NCBI GenBank assembly: GCA_024291935.2
Contig: CM044317.1
Location: 58,828,730 to 58,892,729, forward strand
Length of the DNA: 64,000 nt
Source: Okapia johnstoni
Lineage: Eukaryota; Chordata; Mammalia; Artiodactyla; Giraffidae
Reading direction: 5' to 3'
Both the position numbers and the translations under genes were made by a program. Under the pieces are notes generated by a model. The model was given only the letters and a program-made list of their open reading frames with translations, searched no databases and had not been told where the DNA came from. Of this stretch, positions 1-12,354 are shown piece by piece. The stretch's first letter is position 1. The number at the start of each line of letters is the position of its first letter.

Positions 1-877
1 TTAAGTGCCTGTTTTGAGTCCAGTGCTGGTAATACAATTGAGGGCTAGGTCCTTGTCTTTAGTCTCATGAGATATTGATCTCTTAAAGGCTTCTAGAGGG
101 GTCTCGATGCAGACCTTTGGGACCACTTCTGATCCTTGCTAGGGAATTAGATCCTTGCTAGTTACTAGGGAATTAGATCCTCATTTTACAATGGAACATA
201 TTCCCTACCTTCTAAAACTACTTTTCCATTTTACGAGTCTGCTGAGGTAAAAGTATCCCAACCGCTTGCACATAAAGAGAAGTAATTTATTACTTAAAAC
301 AAGATAAGACAGGAACACTACACCGGGCAAGGCAAAGAAGAAAATGACATCTTAAGGAGATAACTGACGATGATGTGAAGATGAGGAGAATGAACTGGAG
401 GTTAGATTAGGGGCAAGAAAACCAGTTAAGAGGTTGTTGTAGTAATCCACCTGCTTGATTATGAGGGTCTAAACTAAGACAGTAAGAAAGAAGAGGAATC
501 CTTTGTGGCTACTTCCACAATAATCCTTTCTGTCGCTGCCCTGGTGCAACTTAGGGATGGGTAAAGCACTCTCATTTGGAATGAATCTTGAACAGAGACT
601 TAAGAGCACAAGAAACACTGTTTACTTCTTCTGACTTAGAGGTAATGCTTTTGCTGTCAGGTAGTCTCTTTTCTTGTTCCTGTCTTATTTGGAACATGGT
701 TTACCAGCCTTCAGGTTGATTCTGTGACCTCCCTAATAAATTCTTGTTTTGCTACAGTTAGCCCAAATTGGTTCCTAGGACTTACAATAAAAAACCTCTA
801 ATTGACACTGTATGTGACCTTTGAGGCACCTGTGGATAACCAGGTGGAGACTGTTAGTTAGAAATATGAAACTAGAA
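1..877. other. No recognised feature
   Basis: This is AT-rich, non-coding sequence with no repeat family that I recognise and no exon-like open frame. A short direct duplication (GATCCTTGCTAG / GGGAATTAGATCC) occurs near 130-180. Confidence 0.5.
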
Positions 878-1052
878 GAGTGGTTTTCAAAGTGATGTAT
901 CAGCATTACCTAAGAACTTGTTAGAAATGTAAATTCTCAGGCCCCATCCCAGACTAACTGAAGATGAAACTTGAGGAACAGGGCCCTGGCAATCTGAATA
1001 TCATTAAGCCCTCTGGGTGATTCTAATGCACACTACAGTTTGAGAACCAATT
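878..1052 (+). mobile_element. MER5A-type DNA transposon fossil
   Basis: The stretch opens with GTGGTTTTCAAAGTG, contains AACTTGTTAGAAATG and GGCCCCATCCCAGAC, and closes with TTTGAGAACCA. These are the characteristic phrases of the non-autonomous hAT-Charlie element MER5A. The diverged copy shows imperfect terminal inverted repeats. Confidence 0.85.
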
Positions 1053-1448
1053 GAACTACAGCTTAGAAGAGAGTTTGGGGGTGGAGATAAAGGTGTGAGT
1101 CAAACCAGTGACAGTTGCTTTGTGGGGGGAATGAATAAACTCCCAGAAGACTGTAAGAGAAGATAAAACCCCTGAAGTAGATGAAACAGTCAAAGAAGTT
1201 GATAGTAGTGCAGTCCAAGAGTGGGGAATTTTAACAGAGGTGTCAGGTGCTATATAGAGGCCAAAGTGGATGAGGACAGAGCCAAAGTGATTGGACAGAT
1301 CATTACGAGGTTTTGGTGTCAATTGTGAGAGAAGTGGTACAGATAACAAAAATTAGTAGTAAGAGAACAAAGGTAAAAAAAAAATAATACAGGATACTTT
1401 TTGCAGTAGGTTAGGAGCGCAAGAAAGAAAGTTGGGATAGATGTCTCA

Positions 1449-2500
1449 AGTTAGCTATTGCTAAATAACAAACATTCTAGAACACAGTGGCTTAAGACAG
1501 TAATTATTATAGCTCAAGTATCTGAGGGTTAGCTTATCTCTGCTGGGCTTGCTCGTACATCTGAAAGCCTACTGGGGCTTTCCTGTAGGCTGGGCTCTAT
1601 GTCACATATCTGTCATCCTCCTGGGACTCTGACTTGCCTAAGCATGTCTTTCTCATGGAGGTAGAAGAGGAGTTTTGTTTTTGGCTTTTTTTTCATTGCA
1701 GTATTTTTAAAATTATAGTACAGTTGGTGTGCAGTATTATGTAAGTTACAGGTGAGCAATATAGTGATTCACTTTTTTAAAGGCTATATGCATTTATAAT
1801 TATTATAAAATATTAGCTGTATGCCCTGTGTTGTACAATATATCCTTGTAACTTATTTTATATATAATAGTTTGTACTTCTTAATTCCTGACCCCATATT
1901 GCCCCTCCCTCCACCCTCTCCCCACTGTTAACCACTAGTTCTCCATATCTGTAAGTCTGCTTTTTTGCTATATTCACTAATTGGTTGTATTTTTTAGATT
2001 CCACATATAAGTGATATACAGTATTTTTCTGACTTATTTCATTTAGCATAAAGTCCATCCATGTTGCTGCAAATGGCAAAATTTCATTCTTTTTTATGAC
2101 TGAGTAGTATTCCATCATACATATGTACCACATCTTTATCCATTCATCTGTTGATGGACACTTAGATTGCTTCCATGTCTTAGCGATTGTAAATAATGCT
2201 GCTATGAACTTTGGGGTACGTGTATCTTTTCGAATTAGTTTTTTTTTCTTCAGATTTTTTTTTCTTTTTTCTTATGTGGAAGATGAGTCTTAAGAGGGCA
2301 AGCAGAAATATACAAGGCTTCTTGAGGTCTAGATTCCAAACTGACGCACTGGCACTTCTGCCTCATTGTATTGGCCAGGTTATGCGACCAGGCCCAGATT
2401 CCAGGGTTGGGAAATAGAAACCACCTCTCTAGAGAAATTGCAAAGTGACATGGTAAAGGCATGGGTTCACACAGGGGTGAAGAATTGGGACCACTAATAC
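1449..2500 (-). repeat. Ancient mammalian repeat, split by an L1 insertion
   Basis: Bases 1449-1682 (GCTATTGCTAAATAACAAAC, GTGGCTTAAGACAG) and 2273-2500 (TTCTGCCTCATTGTATTGG, CCACCTCTC) resemble the two ends of one old interspersed repeat of MLT/MER type, separated by the L1 tail. The family is not certain and the strand is a guess. The open frame at 2250-2594 on the minus strand comes from this repeat. Confidence 0.45.
1683..2260 (-). mobile_element. L1 LINE 3' end, antisense
   Basis: The minus strand at 1858-2133 encodes a stretch resembling the L1 ORF2 C-terminus (MEYYSVIKKNEILPFAATW), followed by a degraded end and an L1 3' UTR. The copy is 5'-truncated and its frame is broken, so it cannot be active. 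Confidence 0.88.
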
Positions 2501-2765
2501 CATAGTAGGAATGACAGGAGCGCACTTGAAAGTAGAAACAAAGGAATATATAGGATGAAGAAGAAAGTGAAGACAGGAGAAAGATCAATACCATAGGTCA
2601 GAGAATTAACCTTTGAAATAAAGGAAGAATACTTCTGGGAATGGAAAGAGAGGAATTTAAATTGGATTTAGCAAATTAAATTCAAGATGCCCAGTAAAAT
2701 TTAAACTTCAAGTAAACAATGAACAAGTATTTTTAGTATTAAGTATGTTCTATACAATATTTGGC

Positions 2766-2890
2766 TGGAGGAGGAAATGGCAACTCACTCCAGTATTCTT
2801 GCCTGGGAAATCCCATGGACAGAGGAGCCCGACAGGCTACAGTCCATAGGGTTGTAAAGATCCGGACATGACTGAGCACTCATGGCATGG
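2766..2890 (+). mobile_element. Bov-A SINE monomer
   Basis: It starts with GGAGGAAATGGCAACTCACTC and continues through CCAGTATTCTTGCCTGG and CAGAGGAGCC to the GACATGACTGAGCA tail. This is a single Bov-A unit without the tRNA-derived head. Confidence 0.9.
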
Positions 2891-3559
2891 CATACAATAT
2901 CTGATAGGCTCTGGGTACATAGTTTGCTATTTTTATTAGTTTAAATACCATTTAAATATTTCTGTAATGCAGTATTGGGACACATTTACCCTAAAATATG
3001 TTTCCTTATTTATTTGAAATTCAGATAACTCCTGGCAACCTGCATTTTGACAACCCTACTTTGGATGAATTTTCAATAAAGCCATGGTAAGATAATCTGC
3101 AAAGGGCTAAATGAGTGCATGGGGGGATTTAATCCTGGAAGAAGCTTGGAACAGCTGCTATGAACGCTGTGCAGTGTCAGTGAAAGGACTGCTGAGCAGT
3201 AGTGAGGCCACTTAACCGACCAACTGCAGGACTATTTCTCGGGTCAGCAGTAATGCTTTACTGCTGGGAAACAGTGGTAGTAGCAACAGAGATCACCAAC
3301 GCAGGCGGCCACCTTGGTGTGCCTGTGTAGGAGAGGCCTGGGAGGGGTTTGGGGCACAGCTGAAATGACTAGGGGTCCGGGTTGTTCATAGAAGCAGGTG
3401 AAACCAGAAGGTGAATTGGGAGGCAGAAGATGAAAATGGCTCAGAGAAGTGGAAGTTCACAGTGCATAAACAGAATTTTGAGTCTTGGAAGAATAGCTCT
3501 GTGATAATGGGGTTAAAAATCCAATTACATGAGGTAGAACTGGAGCTAAATTAAAAGCA

Positions 3560-3745
3560 GGAGCCCTGGAGACAAGATACCTAGCTTTGCATTCCAGGTG
3601 TGTGATCTTGGTCAAACAATTAAATTCCCTATGACTTAGATTTTGTGTGTGTGTGGTAAAACATGAATAATAATGGTTCTCACCTCATAGGGTTACTGTG
3701 AGGATTAAGTGAAATAAACTGCACATAGAACAGTATGCCTTGGTG
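3560..3745 (+). mobile_element. MIR SINE fossil
   Basis: GTGTGATCTTGGTCAAACAA, TTCTCACCTCATAGGGTTAC and TGTGAGGATTAAGTGAAATAA follow the MIR consensus order. It is interrupted by a short TG run. Confidence 0.75.
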
Positions 3746-5840
3746 TTTGCTATCTTTTTAGTGCTTTACATATCATTTACATGTATCTATAATCAATGTG
3801 AATAGAGACTATTATTTGAAAGACAAGTGGCAAGTATACATTGTGTGTTCTGCCTTCACTAACAAATGCCACGTCTGCAGAATACACAGTTAGCTACCTG
3901 TTGAAGTTGGAGCTCACGCAGCCTTTACCACTTAAGTTTGTTTTCTGTACTGTTACTACAAGAAAATAATTATCCTGCTCAAGTCATATCTGTCTCATTT
4001 CCCCCTAGGTGACCATGCTTGGGGATTTTCATAGTTTGAGTAATTCCCCTGAGCTCTGCCACCCAGCAAGTTAAAGAGGACAAGATTCCTCCCTGGGGAT
4101 TGTAGTTCTTGGAATGTCAGCAGCTTGTTTTCATGCGGTCTGCACCCTGACCTGGCCTACTGTTAGGAGCTGTTGTGTTGGTGGTTTATGTTGTTTTTAG
4201 TTGTTTCTTCCCTCTTTCACAGTTATTTGGGTATAAGCATTTTTGGAAAGTAAATGTCTTATGGGACTGTTTTGCTTCTACAAAGAAAAATTAAAACTGT
4301 TTCAAAGTAATTACTTGTGTGTGTTTTTTATGTTTCTCTTTTAAAATAAATGAAAGTAGTAATTGATGTTGCCTGGAAAGAAAATGAAGACCAGAGAAGT
4401 GGCTATGCTCTTGAGTTTTAAAAGAAGGTAATATTATTCTGTTTGAATGGAGCCTTCTAAGGAATTACCACAGTCTCATACACAATCGACTTAAATGCAT
4501 TCTTTATCTTTAAAAGGAAACAGAATAGGATCATTGAATAAATCACACGTGTTCACAGCCTTGTCTGGTGTAATCATATACTACACAAACACATTATTCT
4601 CCAGTCAGGAGGCTAAGGGGACATTTGAAGCAGGGCTTGCCCTTGCAGAGACCTTTTTTTGTTTAAAGAATAGTGCAGTGAAAGACCACACAGTAGAAGA
4701 TAACAGAAAATATCTTCCATGCCTTCCTCCACCTTGATCCTTTTCTTGTTCTCTTTTATTCTCTAAGGATATCTGTGGTAATGATTATTCTGTATAACTC
4801 ATAGGTACATAGAAGGCATATCGTATTTCATTTAATTTTGTCTACTATAATTATTGCTCTCTTTTACATCATGCCATTGTAGGTAAAAAAAATACTTTGT
4901 AAAAGATATGAAAGATGTTATCACAAATTTATTAGTTGACTGTGGATATCTAAAGAGTGTATGTTTTAACTCTGAATTTAATAAAATTACATTTTAGGAA
5001 GTCTAGTAGACTTTTATCAAGCTACATCTTAAAGAGGTATATATACTGAAAGATGAATTTCATTTCCTTTTTTTTTTGCATCAGTTTCAGTGAATTTTTT
5101 TCTCTTTTACTTAAGCATTTAAAAGACTTTGTTAATTATGAACAACAGTGATAAGACATTATGGAGGTTTTAAAATAGGTCCATTATTTCAAATGTTTTC
5201 AACATTTTGATAGCTGCTTTGCTGTCTATATTATGGAGGAAATTCAGAATTTAAGTTTTTACTTCTTTTTTAGGGGTTCTTATGTCACCTCCCAATTTTG
5301 CCCTAGGTTGAGCCCTTGGGGATTTTTGAAATTTATGTTTGAAAGGGTCTTTTTTATTTTAATGAATGCAGTAACTTTTATTTGAAAATTTTTCAAATAA
5401 ATTTTATTTTTATTGTGAAAAACAAAAGTCAACCAAGTTATGTCTGAGCTTTAAGTGAGATGTCAGTACAGGGACTATGTTAATGCAGCATGTTCAGGGA
5501 CTCAAGAAATGTTTGTGGCTTACTGCATGCTTGAAAGAATTTGTATAAATCAGATTTTTAAAATTCAATCATTTCCCCATCTATAACAGATTGTATTTCA
5601 AATGTTTGTTGGTTGTCAGCCAATTTTGGGACCTACAGATGTGTTTCTCATAGAAACAATCTTAAAATGGCTATTAGCTTTTCAGCCTAGCTCTCAGTAA
5701 TTTATCTAATTCATAGTTAAGGGAAGCCCACACATCACTTTTAACATCATTTCAGTGAGAAAATACTTCTTTTACAGTCGAAGTCCTGGGGAACACCCCC
5801 CCTCACTCCCATCTTCCCTTCCTCTAAGTATGGATGTGAA
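3746..5840. other. Stretch without recognised feature
   Basis: This is AT-rich intergenic sequence. The only structure that stands out is a short AT-rich palindrome at 5377-5401. Small open frames such as 4495-4737 show no protein family resemblance. Confidence 0.5.
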
Positions 5841-6058
5841 AAAGAAAGTGAAAGTGAAGTCGCTCAGTCATGTCCTACTCTTTGGGACCCCATGGACTGT
5901 AGCCTACCAGGTTGCTCGGTCCAAGAGATTTTCCAGGCATGAGTACTGGAGTGGGTTGTCATTTCCTTCTCCAGTGGATCTTCCCAACCCAGGGATCGAA
6001 CCCAGGTCTCCTGCGTTGTAGGCAGACCCTTTACTGTCTGAGCTACCAGGGAAGCCCC
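5841..6058 (-). mobile_element. Bov-tA SINE, antisense
   Basis: The plus strand reads GTCGCTCAGTCATGTCC at the left and ends GAGCTACCAGGGAAGCCCC, the reverse of the tRNA-derived Bov-tA head. Full-length and moderately diverged. Confidence 0.93.
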
Positions 6059-6884
6059 AAGAGAAGGAAAAAGTCAGGCCCTCCTGTAATGAAGATTCAT
6101 ATCCATGATGGATTGTCAACAAAAGCAGCAGGAACTCAGAGGACACTAGGAGTGTGGGGTGGGGGATGGGAGTGCACTCTACATTCCATTCTGAAATTAT
6201 TTACTATTTCGTTTGCTAAGTGAAGTTTGTTTTTGTGCTTTTTTTTTTTAAAGGGCTTTTTATTAAGAAAGAAGTCCTCACAGATACTCTGTTGTATCTA
6301 AAGTTTTCATTTTACAGGCTTTTTAAGAAGTAGGCTTCTGGTTATTTTCTTTAAGTTTCTGGCATAGAGGGAAATTATTTTCACTGGCTGAGATATGCCT
6401 AAGACAACAGGAAAAGATTCCTGACTACTAAAACGTAAAACTGGAGTATAAACATGGGTACTAAACTGTAGATAAGCTAAAGTCAGGTTGTTGGAATAAT
6501 GTTTATAGTGAACATACAAGTAATATTAACCTTTTAGAGTGTCTAGGAATGACAAATGAAAGCAGGAAGATGAGCTCCAATGCTTTTGTCATCCCAACTT
6601 GTCCTCTCTTCCAAATTGACCTGACATTCCAACTCTTACAGGCTCTTATCCTGGCAGCTCTGTTGGCCCTAATCTTACATCCCCTCTAGAGAATGTGCAT
6701 GCTGGTGAGTGACTTGAGGGCCAGCCCGCATCACTAGTGAGCCTCATTTTCCCAGAGGGAGTAATGCCAGTATCCTTATATACACAGAGATCCAAATGTA
6801 CGTTGTGATGAGTCCGATGAAGGTCCCACAGTATGATGTACCACAACTTCACTCCAATCCATGCTCCCAGTAGATGAAGAGGGT

Positions 6885-7045
6885 CCTACAGTGTGTCCGG
6901 TACTGAGCTAACAAGGTATTGAGTACCTTCCATATGTCACTGTGTTAATTTTCACAGTAACTGAAGGATGGAGGAGTTCTCATTTTACAGATGAGGAAAT
7001 TTTCCAAGAACTAGTTAGAGATGGAGCCAGTGAGTGGTGAAACTG
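6885..7045 (-). mobile_element. MIR SINE fossil, antisense
   Basis: CATTTTACAGATGAGGAAAT followed by GTTAGAGATGGAGCCAGTGA is the reverse-complement MIR core, preceded by a diverged arm. Confidence 0.6.
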
Positions 7046-7097
7046 AATTCAAACTGCTCTGAGGGGACTGAATGCACAAATTCCTTATTTGAACTTG

Positions 7098-7292
7098 CCC
7101 ACTCCCTGGCGGCACAGATAATAAAGAATCTGCCTGCGATACAGGAGACCCAGGTTCAATCCCTGGGTCAGGAAGATCCCCAGGAGAAGGGAATGGCTAC
7201 CCACTTCGGTATTCTTGCCTAGAGAATTCCGTGGACAGAGGAGCCTGGAGGGCTAGAGTCTGCACGGTTGCAAAGAGTTGGACACAACCTGA
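7098..7292 (+). mobile_element. Bov-tA SINE
   Basis: CCCTGGCGGCACAGATAATAAAGAATCTGCC is split here as head (CTGGCGGCACAGATAATA) and AAGAATCTGCCTGCGATAC, followed by the Bov-A body and GTTGGACACAACCTG. Full-length. Confidence 0.92.
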
Positions 7293-7631
7293 AGTCTCAG
7301 GTAAACGCCTTGCAGCTTTCAGTAGGCTCCTGCAGCTAGAAACGCAGTCACCTGCAACCCAGATGAGGAAATTCTGGAGCTTGATATTAAGACACTGCTC
7401 CAGAAGAACCCTTCAACTGTGCCCACTGGTGGTGCTGAGAGTGCCAAAGGACAGGTTCCCCTGCCAACCAGCATAACAGCAAAATCTGCATGAAGATAGT
7501 AAAGAGGAAAAGGAATCAAATCCAAGGAACTAGAGTTGTCAGGTGATCCCACAAAGGAGCCTCTAGACTCACAGACATTTCTTCTGCATTAATTAATAAC
7601 TTCTCCAGGAACTTCAAAGATACCTACTTCT

Positions 7632-7830
7632 AGGGACTTCCCTGGCAGTCCAGTGGTTAAGATTTCACCTTCCAGTGCAGGAGATGTGGGTTCAATACCT
7701 GGTAGAGGAGCTAAACTCCCACATGCCTCACTGCCAAAAAGCCAGAACAAAAACACCAAAAGCAATATTGTAACAAATTCAATGACTGAAAATGGTCCAC
7801 ATCAAAAAACATTTTTTAAAAAAGATACGG
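7632..7830 (+). mobile_element. CHR-type tRNA SINE
   Basis: GGGACTTCCCTGGCAGTCCA, then GTTCAATACCTGGTAGAGGA, CCCACATGCCTCACTGCC and AAAGCAATATTGTAACAAA are the CHR-2-like cetartiodactyl SINE phrases in order, ending in an A-rich tail. Confidence 0.9.
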
Positions 7831-7915
7831 TACTTCTAGATCTCTGAATTCCTAACCACTGATGGAGAGTCCAAATTTAAGATATCAGGCTCAGAAACTC
7901 CCAGAAATAGCTAAG

Positions 7916-8088
7916 GACAGTTCTCAAAGTATGTTCCTGGGAACAGAAGTGTTACCCTCACCTGGGAACTTGTTAAAAATACAAATTAATGAGCCCATCC
8001 CAGACATACTAAATCAAAGTGAGGTCCAGGAATCTGTGTTTTAACAAGATTCTGATCTTGATGTGCACCAAGGTTTGAAAACCACGGC
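7916..8088 (+). mobile_element. MER5A-type DNA transposon fossil
   Basis: GTTCTCAAAGTATGTTCC, CACCTGGGAACTTGTT, ATCTGTGTTTTAACAAG and GGTTTGAAAACCACG mark a second MER5A copy, more complete than the one near base 900. Confidence 0.85.
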
Positions 8089-8499
8089 CTAGGAAGTTGA
8101 AGGATTATCCAGATCCTCCACATTAACCTAGAGTTAACCAGCAACAGCTGCCTGAGGCTAGCGTCTGCCTGTGCTGTGGTTAGAGTTAGGTAACTCTCTT
8201 AGCCAAGATGACTACCCAGTTGGTCATTTTTTTCCTTGAAAACTCCAAGGAAAATTTTGGGTAGGTAGCAGATGATCAGTAATAACTGAATTAAAATCTT
8301 AAAACTCATTGTTTCGGGATTGGGACCAACACTGACCACCACTGCCTTCACTATATTCTCATTGCCTAATACAGAGGAAGTGTTCACTATTTGTTGGTTG
8401 AATGAATGAGTGAATATATATTCAAATTTTGAAGTACAGTGTAGCCAGTTGAAAAGTTTTCTGAAAGCAGTCTCTCTCCCACATACCCAAAAACTCAAA

Positions 8500-8850
8500 A
8501 ATCAATGTTTATAGCAACTTTATGCATAATTGCCCAAAGCTGGAAACAACCCAGATGTCTTTCACCTGGTGAATGGATCAGGGAGGACTGCATTTGGGAT
8601 ATTAGTTGAGGGGACTTCATTTTATGTTATTGTTTGAATTATTTATAAGAATTTATTTATGTGTTACATAATTAATCAATAAACAACATTTTAGAGACTG
8701 GAAAGATAAACACCCAAAATGTCAATAGTAGTTATCTCTGATGGGATGACAAGTGATTTTTTTTATTTGTAGTTTCTAATTTTTCTATATAAACAGGTTA
8801 TGCTTTTATAACTGGAAAAAATATGTTACTTTAAAAATGAGAGGGACACC
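8500..8850 (+). mobile_element. L1M LINE 3' fragment
   Basis: It begins with the L1 phrase TTTATAGCAACTTTATGCAT and GGAAACAACCCAGATGTC and ends with a 3' UTR-like AT-rich tail (TATGCTTTTATAACTGGAAA). Confidence 0.7.
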
Positions 8851-8887
8851 CAGGAAGCATGACACATGAAAAAATTTATACAAATTA

Positions 8888-9009
8888 GAAATGTGAGGAC
8901 TTCCCTGGTGGACCAGTGCAAAGGGCATGAGTGTGATCCATGTTTGGGGAGCTAAGATCTCTCACGCCACATGATGCAGCCAAAAAAAAGAGAAAAAAAC
9001 GAAATGTGA
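8888..9009 (+). mobile_element. CHR-type SINE with target-site duplication
   Basis: The element at 8897-9000 has the CHR head (ACTTCCCTGGTGGACCAGTG) and an A-rich end. It is flanked by the 9-bp duplication GAAATGTGA at 8888-8896 and 9001-9009. The B-box region is shortened. Confidence 0.88.
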
Positions 9010-9202
9010 AAGTTATAAAAATATCTAAAGCATAGTTTCACTGGAAAAAGAATTTGGATATTCCCTCCTCAAATTTGATATCCATACAAATTACCTGGAG
9101 TACCTGTTAAGTTCAGATTCTGATTCCAAGGATTTGCATTTCTCACAAGCTCCTGGTCCTTAGAGCACTTGAATATCAGGCTATAACACTATGTTGTGAA
9201 AA

Positions 9203-9506
9203 AAACAGCCACTAACCAGCCACACATGCACTTGAAATGTGGCAAGTCCAAAATGAGGTGTACAAGTGTAAATTACACCTCAGATTTTGCAGACTTAACA
9301 CACACACCAAAAACTTAAAACATCTTAATTATATCAATTACATGTTGAAATGATACTTTCGGACATATGATGTTAAGTAATATATTAAAATTAATTTCAC
9401 CTGTTTCTTTTTAGTGTTTTAATATGGCTACCAGAATATTTTAAATTACATTTGTGGTTTGTATTTTTTGGCTCGTATTATATTTTTATTGGACAGCACT
9501 GATCTA
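9203..9506 (-). mobile_element. Ancient hAT-like DNA transposon fossil
   Basis: CACTTGAAATGTGGCAAGTCC, split by an AT-rich middle (AATTTCACCTGTTTC) and ended by TATTGGACAGCACTGATC, matches a widespread mammalian MER element. The exact family name is not certain. Confidence 0.5.
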
Positions 9507-11055
9507 GAATAACTATTAACAAGATGTTCCTTCACTCTGGGTCTTAAATCACTACCATAATTCAGGAAAAGGATTAAAACCTCATTAATGACCAAATTGG
9601 CAACTTTTGTATATTATTCATTAACATCCTTAGGATTTCTTAAAATCTTTAGGTAGAGGCTGAGACAAATAGAAATTGTAGAATTTTAGATCAGGAAAGA
9701 AACCTTGAGGTCATCAAGTTCAAACCCCTTATCTTATGGAATTATTTATCAATTTGACAAAGATGTATTCAGTACTTAGTATCTGTGAATACTACATAGG
9801 TACTTACATGATGGGCAAGTGATTAAGGTGAACCTACTCTTGAGAAGCTAAGAATGATGGTAATGGGCTGTACCAGCACCCATGAGACATGTGGATAGTG
9901 TTTCTCAGAGGTAGAGGCCAGCACAGACTCCATTTTCCTGAGGAAGATCTAACAAACTCTACACAAAGAGGGCTTGCTTGGGCTGGCCCTAAGTTTCCTC
10001 AGCTTTTACAGCTTCTGTTTGCTATCAATGATGTATATAAGGCTTTAGGATTAGCTGTGTATTTAAATAATCCATATAAGGCATGGTCGCTCTTCTCTTT
10101 TACACAGAATAGATAAGCTATTTATCAGAAAGCAAGGAAATTTAAACCTGGGAAACTTTGGAAGTTTGAACACAGTTGATGGTAGCAGAATGAAATTTGG
10201 AGTATAGCACAGCCAACCTTCATTTATGTGTGCACATGAGGGACAGGAACTGCTGAGATGATTAAAAGCTATGAATAAAACAAGAAGCTCAGTTCAGCAG
10301 TTATTTTTTAAAACTTATTTATCAGGAATATCTTATATCAGGGCATTATGACTGAAATTTGTTCTTCTTTGTTACATTTCCTTTCTGTGAGGGAATGAAA
10401 AGATAAATTTAGGATAAACAATAAAGCATTTCAGGGAGTTACGAAAATTCTCATTACTTCAAGTGGTAGCATGGGCTGAAAATATGACTAGCCCTTTAAG
10501 TTAAAATCTGGTCCCCCCCCCTTTAATATTTCAACCATTAATAATGTAGTGTTTCTTTAAATCAAGTGGCTTTGGTATGCATTCTTAACCTGTAGAGAAG
10601 CAGCTTCAGAGGGCAAGCTTCCCTCACGACATGCACAGACCCAAAGGCCCTCGTGATCATGGGCTGAATCTAATCTGAACATCTGTATTACTCATTTTCA
10701 ACCAATATTTTTTAAGTTACCCATCTGGAAAAAGTCAAACCTACCTGAGAATGGCTGGATGGGCCTTGCCCAAGAGTGAAAAACTGCCTAAAGCTATTCA
10801 AAACCAAAACTGAACTAAGCAGAATAAATAGTTCTACCTTAGGGATTGTAACTACTTGCCCTGTCTTTAAGAGTAATTGGAACAAGATTTTTAGAAATGT
10901 TTGCTTAGGTACCAGCAAAGTAATTTGGTTAATTTGGCCTCATTTACACCAAAAAAATAGAGTGTTTTGAGTCTTGCTGGCTTTTAAATTCCTATTTTTT
11001 TTTTAATCTTATTCCCAAACTTGAGCAGTAATTATTGTAAGTGGCCTTATATTAT
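9507..11055. other. Stretch without recognised feature
   Basis: This is AT-rich non-coding sequence with a possible trace of an old repeat near 9680-9740 (GAAACCTTGAGGTCATCAAG). Open frames here are short and show no family resemblance. Confidence 0.45.
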
Positions 11056-11250
11056 CAGTTGTGTCCAACTCTTTGCAACCCCGTGGGTTGTAGTTCACTG
11101 GGCTCCTCTGTCCATGAAATTCTCCAGGCAAGAATACTGGAGTGGGTTGCCATTCCCTTCTCCAGGGGACCTTCCCAACCCATGGATTGAACCCAGCTCT
11201 CCTGCATTTCAGGCGAATTCTTTACCATCTGAGCCACCAGGGAAGTCCCA
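11056..11250 (-). mobile_element. Bov-tA SINE, antisense
   Basis: The plus strand runs from GTTGTGTCCAACTCTTTGC to GAGCCACCAGGGAAGTCCC. Full-length, lightly diverged. Confidence 0.93.
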
Positions 11251-12354
11251 GAAGGGACCTAATTTTCTTAAATGATAATCTGCCATCCCCCCACATACAG
11301 AGGAAAACCCATTGCAACATCGTTTAAAATGCATCCATTATATAGACAGCTGTCCTTTGGATCCTGCATGGGGTTCAGGAGGTTCCTATTTTGGAGTATG
11401 GACAGGTAAAGATTGTGAAGTAGGGGGATTTGGGATGATGAGACATTTACAGGTTCAGATTCTGGAAATACATACACATGTAAGTGTAGTCCAATAATGT
11501 TGTGATTTAGGTATGAATTCTTTTTTCTCAAATACAGAGTTTTAGGAGAAGCAGATGTTTTAGGAGAACCAACACACTGCTCATGTCTTGTAAAACACCA
11601 GACTTGCTTTGCATCTTTCCTGAGTTGCATCAATAGAAGAAATAAAAAAATGATAATTAGTCTCCTTGTCACTCCATCAGAGGATTTACAGATTTATAAT
11701 TTCAGCATGTTTATGACACAATTTACACCCTTATTTATTTCAGGTGATTTTGTTAGCTGGTATCAGCAGGCTATGAAAAAAAACTCACTTATCTTTCCTA
11801 AGTTTTCCATGTCAATTGGTCATTAGAAAACTTAATAATCTTTTGGAAAAAAATTCTAACATTCCAGCCTCTTAAGTAAGTATTTTTCCCTCTATGGCAT
11901 TAATTTCTTCCTTTAAGTTTTTACTTCAGCTATAATTTTAGAGTAAATGGGAAGTACACATAATAACTGCATTTAAATTTATGATGTGCTGATTCTCTTT
12001 TGAAAGTAGTCTTGTAATAAAGAAGGAATTCAAAACAGAGAACCTTAATCTGCAAAAATATAAGAAAGCTACAAATCTGCCAGCATTTCATTCACATTGA
12101 GCTATATATTTCTGAGGCATCTCTACCCTTACTAGCAGGCAGAATTTTCATTCTCTCTCCAGAATAGAATATGGATAATAAAGATAGATAGATATTGATA
12201 ATTATTTGGCTTCCAAATTATGTTTTCTTCGTGTACATAGATTCAGGAGCAAAATGTTTATAGAGAACTGTTTCAAATGTATCTTGAGTGGAGAAGACCA
12301 ACCAGGCAAATCCAATCTATTCATTCTCTTACCCTCGTAATTCGCTGTTTCATA
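11251..12354. other. Stretch without recognised feature
   Basis: AT-rich sequence with no recognised repeat apart from a short GATA run (12182-12200). The 134-codon minus-strand open frame at 11268-11672 has no family resemblance and a non-coding composition. Confidence 0.45.

Noticed and set aside
1858..2133. Protein-like minus-strand frame at 1858-2133
   Set aside because: It is the C-terminus of a truncated L1 reverse-transcriptase protein, not a host gene.
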